NCBI RefSeq assembly: GCF_958298935.1
Contig: NC_084937.1
Location: 19,973,568 to 20,037,567, forward strand
Length of the DNA stretch: 64,000 bases
Source: Phragmites australis
Lineage: Eukaryota; Streptophyta; Magnoliopsida; Poales; Poaceae
Direction: 5' to 3'
Shown here: positions 46,700 to 58,239 of the stretch, piece after piece
Position numbering within the stretch: the first letter of the stretch is position 1
Layout: every line of letters begins with the position of its first letter
Position numbers and translations under genes: made by a program
The notes under the pieces: generated by a model
The model's input: only the letters and a program-made list of their open reading frames with translations
What the model was told of the DNA's origin: nothing
Databases searched by the model: none

Positions 46700-47970
46700 C
46701 GGGGAGGACAGGTCACCGGCAAGATTGCCCCTATTGATGTCAAGAAAACTTCAGGTAAATTATTTCTATGCAAAATATGTTATTTTCCTAAGCAATTAGC
46801 CCCAAGCAATTAGCAATTAGCTAAATATGTTATTTTCCTTTGATGGCATTATTTTTCTATGCAAAGATTCCATAATACTATATTCTAAAGTATGATTCTT
46901 CCTATTCGAATAGATAGCACCAATGAATCTTAGTCGAAAGAGAACGTATGCAGATTTTTCTCACAAACCGGTGGTGCCAAGGTGCATTTACATTCACCTA
47001 GCAACACGCAGCTAAAATAAATTGTATAAATAAATATAAAATATGTTATTTGCTATAGATTCAAGAAATTCGACGAGCTAGAATTTTAGGACGTATATAG
47101 AGCATTCAGTGTTGTTATTAGGGTGGACATGAAATTTCCAGTCCATGATCACGGTGACATGCAACGATTCATCCTCATGGATATCACTGTAAGTCCCACA
47201 TATATAATAGAAATAGAGTAACAATATTATAAAGCAAGTTTCATAACAAGCTAATATTGTTTGCTATTAATTTTAAAGGGTCCAAAATTGAAGTGATTGT
47301 GTGGAATAGAAGCATCGACAGATTCAATAGATCACTCGCAGAAGGTTGTAGTTATACCATGCATGAAGTGAAATTCAAACCAAATTATGAGGTGGAATTT
47401 CATAATATTGGTCATCCTTATGAGTGTTACTTTGACCACCACACTAGGGTTGAGCCTTATACAATGCCAATTCAATTTCCACTTTACCTGAAGCATCTCA
47501 TGTCATTTGAGGAAGTGAATCAATGTTCTAACAAGACATTCATGGGTAAGTTTTAAGTGTCAAATCTTAATTGTTGCCTATTCTATTGAGAGAAGTAGGA
47601 ATGTTTATTAAAGAAATTAATAAGTGGTAATTAATCAGATAGACATAGCTGGAATTGTTGTGTACTGAGGTGAACTTGAGCACATTGGAACCTACCCACA
47701 CAGTAGACCCTATAGAGAGGTCATACTCATCGACACAAGATGAACTTTCGTTGATAGGAAGCGAAAATTCGTTAACATCTATATATTGTAGAGATATGTA
47801 TTTTATGCTAGAAATTATATGTTTTTTATTTTAAAATTGTAGGTTCAACCTTATAGTTGTTGGCATTTGGTGTGAGCTTTTGGTAAGATATGCAATAAGC
47901 TTACAATCTGTTGCTAATAATAAACACATGATTCTTAGTACTATGCTAAAAATGAATAAGAGACACAATA
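46700..47970 (+). pseudogene. RPA70-like single-strand DNA-binding protein, broken
   Basis: RPA70 proteins bind single-stranded DNA through OB folds, and plant Helitrons often carry RPA-like genes. Two exons join in frame: about 47099-47188 (AFSVVIRVDMKFPVHDHGD, MQRFILMDIT, donor GTAAGT) and 47275-47545 (GSKIEVIVWNRSIDRFNRSL, YTMHEVKFKPNYEVEF, HPYECYFDHHTRVEPYTMP, donor GTAAG). Next come IAGIVVY, GELEHIGTYPHSRPYREVI (47640-47740) and LIVVGIWCELL (near 47860), now with stop codons. The GKIAPIDVKK piece near 46715 may be an upstream exon. The first OB-fold region is well preserved; the rest is decayed. It is most likely the RPA gene of the Helitron ending at 50106. Confidence 0.7.
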
Positions 47971-50080
47971 AGTGATTCCTCACCTTACTCTTTAAGCAAT
48001 ATAATATTTCTATACATATATATAATTGCACAGTAACTAAAAAGTTCAATCTTAAAAATAACATGGTGTTTGGAGACTTCAGACCACACCCTTTTTGCAT
48101 TCAATCACGATCATCTTGCAACCTTCTAGTTAGTAGTTCCAACACAATTTATAAATTTTTTAAAAAAACACAAGTACTGACTAAGAAAATTATTTGAAAC
48201 ATCTATGATTGGATAATGCAGCCTTCCAGCCGTCGTTAGTTATGGCCTCCATTAACCTCAGTTTTGTGAAAAGATTTATTGAAAATATGTGGACGTACCT
48301 GGCAAGAATGGTGTGAGCTAATGTTGGAGACTGATGGCTAGAACTTCTACTTGAAGGTAGTTCTTAGTAGATGATGCGAGATAGTGTTAATAATTTGTAA
48401 TTTTAAGTGAGACATGATATTTTGTATTTGTTTGCTTGGATGATTATTTATTATGATTTTTCTATTTGTTTATCATGTCTACTTGATTTTATTTCAAATA
48501 AAGTGGGCACAAGATCGATGGTGGGTTCCCGTGTCTCATTGATTTTATTTCACTATATCATCTATTGTGCCTCATTGATGTTATGCATGCGCCAAACAAA
48601 AGATAGATGATTATTTCATTGTGATGTAATATATTTGTGTATGCCCTCTACGTGTCTTATGTAAAGAGAATGAAAAAAGAATTATTTGTGCAATGCAATT
48701 TTATTGACAATATAATAATATTAATATATTCCTCTTTTAGGTAGTAGGCCATTTTTTGAAGTTGCCAAACATGTGGTAGCATCCAACCGAATCATAAAGA
48801 AAAGGAAAATATTTTCCGTATAATATCTTCGTTTCTGCAAATTCTACTTATGTGTTGTTATACCTAACACAAGATTTTTATAGTTATAGTAAAGAATGGG
48901 TGCAAAACTCTAAGCCATACCCCATAAGTTTAAGCCTTTTAAAACTCAGAAAACATTGGATGCTCATAAGTCAGTGGACTACGATTGTTTCAACATGGGC
49001 GTATGGATGCTCGCTAGCAACGAGATCCATCTGTTGAGTGATGCAAATATTCACTACGTGGAGCTACAGTTTTGTGTAAGTCTTGTATTCACATATTAAC
49101 TCTTTGATTCATGTTTCTAAACTTTTCATTTATTATCCTAGACGGTCTCTGATTTCTATCGATTGATGTCGTTCCGTGAAAATCTTGACATTCAACGCTT
49201 GGTAAAAACAATTGATAGTTGGTCTAGGATAGACTACCATATCTCTATGTGCAAGTTGGTAAGATTGTATCGTTTGTCAGTCAGTGTCGTTTTTTATACT
49301 TTTCTAACAATTACCTTGTGCATATTATATTGCCACATGATCTACTCGGTGGCAACATTCTATCCGCACTGGATATGGATAGTGGAACTATATATTTGCA
49401 CTAGACCTTGTGCCAGCATGGTTCAAAGTTCCATTGTATGTAAATTATAGTTCCAAACATGAAAAGATTGTCAAAAACTTTCAGATTGCCATGGAAATAG
49501 CAAACCCTGGTACGAATTATGATATCTGAGATGGCCTCTTAAGCTACCTCGTGGTGTTCCTTGGTTTTATGATTAGTAACTTGCTTCTAACCTCACTATA
49601 ACTGATTCGTTTCTGAAGTGTAAATGTAACAATTAATTATTCTGTAGCAAAGCTTCTGGTTTCTTCGTTATTGCATTTATGGGCGCATGGAATGGAGAAA
49701 GATTAGAACTAGCAATTTATAGAGTAAGTCTTCTCCATCGCACAACAGTGTACAATTTGCACTGATTTGTGTCTAATTACTATTCTTGCTATTGATATAT
49801 AATGCACATGCAGGATGACTATCAAATGTGGAAGCAACTTTTGGTAGATCTACTGAACACTGAAGTATAATAGAAATGAATTTGAAGACAACATCCCTCC
49901 TATGTACGATAAAGTGTTAAGTGCATTAAGTATTAGATGTTTTGAAATATAAATTAGTTATGATATTATATTTGTATGTGACTGTCTATTTAACCGTATA
50001 TTACTTGATGCGTCATTTATTTTTCTTCTTGATACCCTAAACCATATCAGAAATTGTAAATGTGACAAAAAAATACGCTT
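47971..50080. other. Decayed Helitron interior
   Basis: AT-rich DNA with short frames (for example 49163-49450) and several intron-like GTAAGT..ATTTTATTATCCTAG borders near 49075-49141. It may hold further degenerate RPA exons. I see no Rep or helicase motif. Confidence 0.35.
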
Positions 50081-50106
50081 ACGTGTCACACGTGCATGGT
50101 TACTGG
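50081..50106 (+). mobile_element. Helitron-type 3' terminus
   Basis: ACGTG-TCA-CACGT (50081-50093) forms a short hairpin nine bases before CTGG (50103-50106), which fits the CTRR end of Helitrons and is followed by T. An RPA-like pseudogene lies upstream in the same orientation. The 5' TC end was not found. Confidence 0.5.
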
Positions 50107-50125
50107 TTTGCATAAGTGTCTGATA

Positions 50126-51300
50126 CACTACTACAAAAATAATTTTTTGGGACACCCAGGATGCCTTTCTGTAGGCAATTAATATGCAAAACTGCATAAG
50201 CAGTCAACGATTGCCCCTTGCAGTTTTAGGCCACCTGTGAAAATAATTTTTCATAGGTGGTTGCTTACGACAGCCACTTGTGAACCGTCTGTAGTAATGA
50301 ATTATTTCTAGAGGGTTCCTTATATGAACCTTCTCTGAAAAATAGATGATAGCTTATCTTAAAAAAATTATAATATTTTTTTATACGAAGTCGAGTAGGA
50401 TCAAACTTTATATAAAAATTGCAGCCCTCGACGAGATCTATATCTTTGTAGTTGAAAACTTTTTTATTTAAAATAATATGTCTAAATAATCAGTTGAAGT
50501 TTAGACATAAGAGAGATCAAAATAAGTGTATATACTACTGTTACCACAAGTCCTATTAATACAAACAACTCAATAACAAGGAGAAGAAAAAGAATACTAC
50601 CAACTCCAAATCTCCAATAAAATCAGCAAGAAGAAGATCAAAGACCACCACTATCTTCCAAGAAGAAGAAAGATCGATGACAAGTTAGTGACCTACAAGA
50701 TTGGCATGCAAGATAAGGGAGAGACTAATCATTTGGATGTTTAATGATTTCATTGATAATATAAAGGACTCTAAGAAGGTTTATATTCCTAAAACGAACT
50801 TTGAGTCCAAGCGACTCGGGAGGATTTGAAGACTTAGCTTGCAAAAGTATTAGTGATAACAATAGCATATGCACTCCTTTTGATCTCTTATGTTTAAAAT
50901 TTCAAATGGTTATTTGGATATTTAAATAATTTCAAATGAAAAAAATCAAGTACAAAGATGTAGATCTCGTTGAGAGCTACAATTGTCATATAAAGCTTGT
51001 TCTCATCTGAGTTCGTATGAAAAAATTACTAGTTTTTTAAGATAAACTATCATATATTACTAGAGATGGTTCCTGGATGATTATTTTCACATGCGGTTCC
51101 TTATATGACACATGTGAAAATAGATGATAGCTTAACTTAAAAAATTCATAATTTTTTCATACGAAGCACGATGAGGACAAACTTTATATAAAAATTATAG
51201 TCCTCGACGATATCTATGACTTTGTAGTTGAATTTGTTTTATTTAAAATCAGTTAGATACCCAAATAATCGTTTGAAGTTTTAGATAGAAGATATAAAAA
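50126..51300. mobile_element. CACTA-type element with repeated subterminal modules
   Basis: It starts CACTACTACAAAAATAA at 50126. A module of about 150 bases is direct-repeated at 50335-50500 and 51115-51290 and inverted at 50885-51060. It contains TACGAAG, CAAACTTTATATAAAAATT, CCTCGACGA and TTTGTAGTTGAA. Tails of the form TTTTCACA.GTGG flank these modules. A relative of the module recurs at 58940-59075. The right TAGTG end is not recognised, so the limit is approximate. Confidence 0.6.
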
Positions 51301-51999
51301 GAAATGCATATGCTACTAGTATCGGTAATCGTTCTCTGGTGGGATGGTAAGGAGGGTTCACGTGAGCTAAGAGACTCCGAGTTCGAGTGGTAAAAACCGC
51401 ACGCACGTGTATTTCGTGAGAAAAACCGCACCAGCATGACGTCACAAGTCGGAACCTCATAGCTTGTGTGTGTATGTGTATATATATATAGCAACTTGTT
51501 AGCTTCTCGTATTGTAATTATGTACTTTTGGATACGTCTTTGTAACTGATCTACCTAACGAATTATAACTCACAGTTTTTTAAATTGTAACTGGAAATAT
51601 GCACAATGGTAACCTATACTGTGTTTAGCCGCATAATAGACTCGATGTATGTATATATGTATGTGCACACTTGTAAGCTTAGAGAAACTATCATTTCTTT
51701 TTCATGGCTCCTTTCATCTTTCTTTTTGCCTGAAAGGGAGAATGTTTTGTTTGATATAGAAAAAATGCACAACATCGGAATTTTCGTAATGATTATTGGT
51801 CCTTCAAAAGAATACGGAAACCTGACAGTCGTTTGCGGGCCCATTGGAAAAATAGTAACTGTAAAGGAAGGTGGAATTTCTGGTTGTAAGACTAATATGC
51901 ACGTATTCCGTTCATGTCAGCCGCCAACCAGGGTTACATTAGATAATTGTCACACTTTAAAATTGGGCATGAACTGCCTCAGCGGCGGAGGCAAATCTA
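51301..51999. other. Spacer with unassigned frame
   Basis: 51330-51400 holds GGTGGGATGGTAAGG followed by GAGTTCGAGTGG, loosely like RNA polymerase III A and B boxes of a SINE. A TA/TG microsatellite is at 51460-51490. The plus frame 51606-52004 (132 codons) has a hydrophobic start and no recognised family; I do not support it as a gene. Confidence 0.35.
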
Positions 52000-52399
52000 A
52001 ATAGAGGCTCAATCCCATCATTAAAATTCCATTGATTTTTTATACAAATATCAGTAGAGGTAGCGGTGCTTTTGCAAAACCTGTGGTGCTTACACCGCAC
52101 ACAGGCAATAAACCAAACTTATTAGTACCTGTTGCACAGTTGTAGTCGGTTCTCTTTAAGGGAAGATACAGAAAATTTTAAATTAAATGGCATGCATCAG
52201 TACACGATTATCTTTTCCAAACATGGTAGTTAAATAGTTACATAGCACTTCGATCATATACGTAGACACTGTCTCCTCTTGTTCAGGATAACAGTATATA
52301 TACATTGTGGCCAGCGGCAAAGCTAGCGGCAAAATGATAATGGTGCACTAGTTCATTGTATATCGACATCCAATATAATTTCTAAATAATATAGGGTAA

Positions 52400-53658
52400 C
52401 ACTACTACAAAATATATGAACAGTATCAATTCTAAAATCTCATCAGTGCCGTTTTAGACCTGACACTGGTTACTCGATACTGATAGTCACTGACTATCAG
52501 TATCGGATCTAGAAACAACACTAAAAGTAGACATCACTGTCGATTCGTGGTTCCAACCGGCAGTGATGCCTCCTCTCAAAAAATGAAAAAATGCTCGCGG
52601 CCACTCACGCCCGCTGTCATGCTCACTTGCTCTGCCCAGCATAAAAAAATATGACGGCACGAAGGTCACCACCACAGTACACACGCCTCACAATCAAATC
52701 ATCTCAACACAAAATAGATCAACTCATTTCATCTCATCACAAGAACACACCCATAGTACACACGCCTCACAATCGACTCATCTCACAATAAGATCGAACA
52801 AATTGAACACAATCGGATCTCATCATGCACCTTAGCAGCTGTTCAGAGTTAAACAAAAAAGAAAAAAAATCCAATCTTAATGCAAAGAGACTAAACCAAT
52901 CCATCTAAAAGGTCACATATGGTCAATTCGTCAAGCAAAAGTACTCACGCTCGACTGTTACAGCAGAGCACTTCAACAAGCCAGATCACACAGAGCATAG
53001 TAAGAGGTTAGTTACATGGTGGTGTCGCCCTCTCGCCGCAACACGTCCTCATCGCCATTGCATCGGTGCCCCTCCTCCCGGCCGCTCCCACCTGAAAACG
53101 GATCAAATAAAATCTCAATTAGACCCCTCACACGGCCAAACAAGCAAGCGAAGGTGAAGGCGGAGGAGCCAGGTGAGAAGTGGTGGGGCACGAGCCTCTG
53201 CGGGGGCGGTGGTGGGCGAACTAGGAGCGCATCTTATGGTTGCACTTGGCGGCGGTCTGCAGGTGCTTGCGCGTGAACTTGCGTGCCTTCTTCCCCAGCT
53301 TCTTCGCCATCGCCATCTCTGTCTCTCTCCCACAGTACATTGTGTGGTGTGAATAGCACCGGTGGGAAAAGGATGGGAAGAGATAAGAATAGCCGGACGT
53401 GAGGATTGACCGAGAAACAAAGTTGTATTGAACGGTAATTTCAGGTTCGGCTGCTTCAGTATCGGTTGGGGCTATAACAGGCACTAATGGTCAGTATCAG
53501 TGCCGATTTGTGACTAGAATCGACGCCAGTGCCGGTTCTTACGGCTCACTCATTGTTCACGCGCGAGAAATTAAGAACTGGTACTGATACATTTTCTGTT
53601 ACGGTTACTGTTCAACTGACACTAATAAAATGCTACTTTTGATCATTTTGTAGTAGTG
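52400..53658 (-). mobile_element. CACTA element carrying a captured gene fragment
   Basis: The ends are exact: CACTACTACAAAAT at 52400 and ATTTTGTAGTAGTG ending at 53658, flanked by TAA on both sides (52397-52399 and 53659-53661), the 3-bp CACTA target duplication. Subterminal words of the form TCAGTGCCG / CGGCAC or CAGTATCAGTGCCG face each other near both ends. No transposase is present. The GC-rich centre (53015-53330) holds a fragment of a NOC2-like gene. Confidence 0.9.
53165..53316 (-). pseudogene. Captured 5' fragment of a NOC2-like nucleolar protein gene
   Basis: From ATG at 53316 (minus) the frame reads MAMAKKLGKKARKFTRKHLQ, then TAAKCNHKMRS, a TAG stop (53221-53223), and in the same frame FAHHRPRRG. 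The start (LGKKARKF.RK.LQ...KRNRK..S) is that of the nucleolar complex protein 2 family, which works in 60S ribosome assembly. The fragment ends after roughly 50 codons, as if only the first exon was captured. The stop replaces what looks like a Gln codon before FNHRRPRR. With only 30 diagnostic residues the call is moderate. Confidence 0.6.
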
Positions 53659-54594
53659 TAAATAGGAGTTCTATTAGTAGCAAAATGCGGATTAATTAAT
53701 CACTGATTGTGGCCACGGAACTGTAGAGTAAATACGCGGGGCACTAAGATATATGGGTTGTTGGTGTGGTATAAGGGCATCCGGAGTGTACGAGTTGCGG
53801 GTGGCCCATCAACTGCATGTGATTGTGCATGCTTCCGTTCAGTAGCTATCCAGCACACTCGACACTGAACCAAAGATTCCTATGTGACAACAACTGGTGT
53901 TTCCAATTAAGATTTCCCTCTGCAATATATGCCGACCAAGTTATTTTCAAAATGTTTTTCTTGAGGCAAATGTCTCTTTCAAAAGGGATGGGAATCATGG
54001 GTGCCAATCATGTAATCGTGTGGAAATAATGAAATCAAAATTTTCACAATAAAATATCACCCCTTCCATGAAAACAAAGAAATATCTGCAATTAATAATT
54101 GATACACACCGGATAATTTGATACAAGCATCTGTGTGAAAGGATTACCTTCTTAAAAATAGTTGTCAGATTGAATCTAGTGGTCGTCTTAAGTTTTTTTT
54201 TAAAAAAAAAAAATTGAAACCACAAGCTACTGCAGGAATCTCAATTGGAAGATTTTATCAGTTGCGGTATTACTGATTTTAGTCAATTTCGAGTCTTTCA
54301 AGCTATGTACATCCGAAGTGACTGTGACAAGCGTGAAAATATTACACATATCTCGATATTACACATGTATTCCAGCTCCATATCAATATGCTCATGAAAG
54401 CTAACCTACTTATGAAACACCAAACACCCATGCAGGGACGAAGCTACATTGATCTAAGGTGGTGCATTAGCATCATGATTAAAAAAAAAACTTTACTAAT
54501 AACATATATAAATTTGTGTATGTTGTTAATCTACAATAAAATAGCATTAAAATCATCTCGGCTCAAGTTTTGACATACACTATGCTCCTCCCTT

Positions 54595-55225
54595 GTAAGA
54601 GCATCTCCACTAAATACGACAAACAACTTGCCATCACTATTTTTGCCCAAAGCCAAGAAAACAAGCTCTGCAGCAGATACGGCAAACGCGTCACCATCCC
54701 TATAATACGCCATCTCGGTCTCCTCCCTCGGCAAAGGTAACGAGTCCTTCATGCGTTGCCATCCGTTCGGGCCATTCCGTGTTCCCGCATTCAGCTGTTG
54801 TGCACGTCCGTGCGAGGAGAGAGAAGGCAGCAAATTGCCAAATGTATCAAAAATTCATTCATTCTCTTCTCTTTTATAAATTTAAACGGTAAACTTTTGA
54901 AGCTTCTAAAATCATAAAATTATTGGCAACCCTAATTTACATTGGGAATTTTAATATTTGGTGTGTGTTGCTATTGTTTGCATCTTAACCATTAAAATTA
55001 TAGCCGTTGCAAAAAAATAGTCATTACAAATAAATTGGGTATGAATAAAATATAGATACATGAGATATAGAGAGTGAAATTTGATTAGTTTGTTGAGTGT
55101 AGAAATATGAAGAGAGAATTTTATGAAGTAGATAGCTAAATAAAAATACAAAAGTCAAATTTAGCTAGTCTATTAAGATGCTTCAACAATATTCTCAAAT
55201 GAAGTATGAACAGTAGGAGCATCTT
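54595..55225. mobile_element. MITE-like insertion in duplication copy A
   Basis: It begins near AAGAGCATCTCCACTAAATACG and ends near AGTAGGAGCATCTTCC. The right half has short words (AATTTGATTAGTTTG, TATTAAGATGC) of the type seen in Harbinger-derived MITEs. Copy B has no equivalent DNA at this place. The long minus frame (54531-54833) has no family. The ends are not exact. Confidence 0.4.
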
Positions 55226-55295
55226 CCATATACTACTGTTCGCATGGCGCCACTGATGTTCACGTGGGCAGATGAAAAGACGGGACCGCTGGGGA

Positions 55296-55440
55296 CAAAA
55301 AACCGCACGGCTGACCGGAAACGACGCCTCACCGGTCGGCCGGGCCCACGCTGCCCCCGAACCGGCACGAGGCCACGTGTCGCCCTGACCCGCTGTCTTC
55401 ACGTTTCGAGCAGGTGCTCGGTTCCTATTTTATCCCCTTC
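55296..55440. promoter_or_regulatory. Conserved promoter-like block with G-box/ABRE, copy A
   Basis: A GC-rich block with GCCACGTGTCGCC (CACGTG at 55374-55379) and then TTCCTATTTTATCCCC (TATA-like). It is the best-conserved part of the duplication and matches 57715-57850. No downstream gene is visible, so it may be the orphaned promoter of a lost gene. Confidence 0.45.
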
Positions 55441-55610
55441 CCGAGCTCACGTTTGCACATCTCGAGAATAATTTTTTCCACCCTGCCGCTTCGGCTTCCC
55501 AGACCACGAGCCTCACAGGCCTGACCAACAAGGTGGCGAGAAGCGGGGACGCTCGGTTGGTTTTGTTCTGCTGGCAGGAACAGGCCGGTCGGAAGTTTGA
55601 TCCTTGGGAT

Positions 55611-56159
55611 CGGCTCTAAGTCTCACGTATACGTGCTTAGCGAGTTTTCGAATGTAACATGTGTACTTAGATACACATGTGTGCGTATTTTGAGAGTGAA
55701 TATATATATATGGTGTGAGTGAGTTGTGTGCTTTCTAATTTGTATCTCTTTCAAGAACAAGCGGGGAGGGCCCACTCGCCATCGTCGTGGTGTGGGGACT
55801 AGGCTACAGGGCGCATGTGAGTGTAGCTGTGGTGTGAGACCGAGAGGCGATTGATTTTGAATGGTGATTTGTCTAGCAGTTGTAGGTTCTATTTGGATAG
55901 GCTATAGTTTTGTGTTACTGATCATAATACTTGTATTTTTATGTTATAAATAGTATAATACTTATAGTTTTATGCAATTCACTCATATTAAATTGATTTT
56001 TCTACTCATTACTTGATATACATCTAGATCACTATATTGTAGGTACTATCTGTACTTTAATATTTGCTATTATGGACTTTTAGTTTTTATATGGAACCAT
56101 CCTTTAGTATCATCGTTGATGACTCTGAACACCCATCTCTAAAACCCTGCATCCACTAC
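55611..56159. other. Spacer between duplication copies
   Basis: Contains an AT microsatellite (55700-55714) and an ACACATGTGT palindrome near 55672. No gene. Confidence 0.5.
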
Positions 56160-56596
56160 TGCTCAGCGGTAGAGCCGGATCTAATTAAATAGAGGGAATT
56201 CCTTCAAACTAAGTCACTAAAAAATTCATTGATTTTAAACAAATATCAATAGAAGTAGGGGTTACATTTTCTTTATCTTCCCTACAAGAGAACAGAGCAC
56301 ACCACCACAACTGTGCGCAAGTAAAAAAAAAGTTTGGGTTATTGTTGTGTGTGGTGTTACAGTATATACATTGTGGCCATGGAGTACATACGCGGCGCAC
56401 TAAGATGTATGGATTGTGGGGTGGTGTAGGGTATTCGGAGCGTACAAGTTGTGGTTGCCTGGTTGGCCCATCAACCGTATGTGGTTGTGCTTCTATTCAG
56501 TAGGTATCCTGTACAATACTTGACGCAGAACCAAATATTCCACCGTAGGCACGCAAATGTCTCGATGGGAATCATGTGATTACCTTAGTTCACTAA

Positions 56597-56836
56597 GGGT
56601 ATGTTTATATTGAAACTATATTTACCACATTTAAGCTTAATTAAGTGTGGCTAATAAAATTTTAGCTATAAATATGATAAAATTAATAAAAATGAGTACA
56701 TAACGTGTGAGTCAGATGTCTAATAAAGTATGGCTTACCATATTTGGCGTAGTCAACTAAATAGTTATTTAAAAATCTATGGTATAATTAAGTTTAGGTG
56801 TGGCAAGATTAGGTTCAAAGCATGCATTGCATGCCC
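56597..56836. mobile_element. Tourist-like MITE in duplication copy B
   Basis: It starts GGGTATGTTTATATTG and ends TGCATTGCATGCCC, with TAA on both sides (56594-56596 and 56837-56839). It is 240 bp and non-coding. Copy A lacks it. Confidence 0.75.
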
Positions 56837-57714
56837 TAACTATTCATGACAAGAGTAGTCGTCAGATGGAATCAAGTTTCTTTTTCGTATTTTTCAATTT
56901 TCGAAGGCACAAAGTTTAGAACTTCTATTTTTTAAGAGTTAAATGTGTTAAAGTTATACATGGAACATAAAAAAGAAAGTTGTCACAATGGTTCATGGTG
57001 TACCGACTACCAAGCTAGTACAGGAATCTCAATTCCAAAGTTTTAGCATTTGCAGCAGTATTATTGATTTGCAGCACGTATGAGGTCACTCTGTCAAACA
57101 TGAAAAGTTAACACGTATTTCGATTCTAAACCATATTGCAGCTCTTCGTACCGTATCACAACAGGTCATGCAGGTTTAGGGCATCTTTGAAACGCATAAT
57201 TCTAAAAATAAGAGTAGAAAAAGAAAAAACTGAAACAAATGAATCAGATGTAAGAGATTGACATAGACAAACTTCTCTACGAAGTTGTACCTCACGTCAG
57301 AAATCCTCCAAACATTTATAAGAAAACAACCACCAGATTTGTCAGAAATCATTACATACGAATTTCACAATAATTTAGTTTTTCCAAAATTCTTTTCAGT
57401 TTTCCTTTGTTCAAAAAGACCTTTACAAGACACAAATTCTTTACAACCACTAAGAGATAGAGATAGATGCTCATCCAGTTATCCTCACCAATTGGAGTGT
57501 GAACCGTAGAAGCATCTTCTATATATTCGCATGGCGCCAGTGATATTCACACGGGCAGACGAAAACACGGTACGATGGTGAAGAAAGTCATCTGAAATTT
57601 ATATCGCGATATGATCGCTGACATATAAGCTATCTTTCAATAAATCTCGGATATTACTGATAATATCACCGTACAGTTAGTGAACCGCTCCCTCTGTTGG
57701 GGTCGGAGTGGGGG

Positions 57715-57850
57715 GCCGCGCGGCTGACCGGAAACGACGCCTCACCGGCCGGCGAGGCCCACGCGGCCTCTCAACCGGCACGAGGCCACGTGACGCCCTG
57801 TCTTCCTGTTTCTGGCGAGTGCTCGGTTCCTATTTTTATCCCCTTCCTGA
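57715..57850. promoter_or_regulatory. Conserved promoter-like block with G-box/ABRE, copy B
   Basis: Counterpart of 55296-55440. It keeps GCCACGTGACGCC (CACGTG at 57787-57792) and TTCCTATTTTTATCCCC. The downstream 57940-58140 is GC-rich with open frames on both strands but no recognised protein. Confidence 0.45.
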
Positions 57851-58239
57851 TGATGAGTAAATCCCGATTTCCTGAGCGCACATTTGCATGTTGGGAAAAA
57901 CGAGGGAAAATTATACTGTATTTTTATTGGAACGACGAGGAAAAACTATTTTCACCGGGGCGATTCCCAGACCACGAAGCACCGCGGCCAGCTGTCGCTG
58001 TCCCTGGCGTGGGGACCGAGCCGGTGGGGCCCAGCACTCGGCGTGCAGATGCGCGTGCCGCTGGCGTGTGGGACCCTGGGTTAGCATTAGTTCCTCCGTT
58101 TTTTCGAAGCCAGCATTAGTCCATCTGCTCCTGCTGGTAAGCACGCATTACTCTGCGTTGTCGGTACATCTTCAGCTGTTGTGTGCCTTTATTAATCTGC
58201 CACTGCTGAAGTGCCACGGCTGAAGTGCCAGTCTTAGAA

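Larger units (their letters stand above)
52000..55610 (+). repeat. Segmental duplication, copy A
   Basis: Collinear with copy B at 56160-58110. Shared blocks in order: AAATAGAGG with CATTGATTTT..ACAAATATCA (52010-52065); ATTGTGGCCA, CACTAAGATATATGG, GGCCCATCAACTG and TTCAGTAG.TATCC (53705-53860); CAGGAATCTCAATTG (54233); GAGCATCTTCCATATA and CGCATGGCGCCA (55220-55255); ACGGCTGACCGGAAACGACG and GGCACGAGGCCACGTG (55306-55380); and GTGCTCGGTTCCTATTTTAT (55413). The copy is interrupted by the CACTA element at 52400-53658 and by a MITE-like segment (about 54595-55225). Confidence 0.75.
56160..58110 (+). repeat. Segmental duplication, copy B
   Basis: Collinear with copy A (52000-55610), using the same marker words in the same order: AAATAGAGGG and CATTGATTTTA.ACAAATATCA (56188-56250), ATTGTGGCCATGGAG (56369), GGCCCATCAACCG (56463), CAGGAATCTCAATTCC (57020), GCATCTTCTATATATTCGC (57512), GGCTGACCGGAAACGACG (57722) and GGTTCCTATTTTTATCCCC (57826). 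It is interrupted by a Tourist MITE (56597-56836) and by about 130 bases at 57577-57705. The copies have diverged by many substitutions and indels. Confidence 0.75.

Noticed and set aside
51330..51400. Possible tRNA gene
   Set aside because: A- and B-box-like words are present but no cloverleaf, anticodon arm or acceptor stem can be drawn.
54531..54833. 100-codon minus frame
   Set aside because: It falls in the MITE-like insertion, has no family features and no splice evidence.
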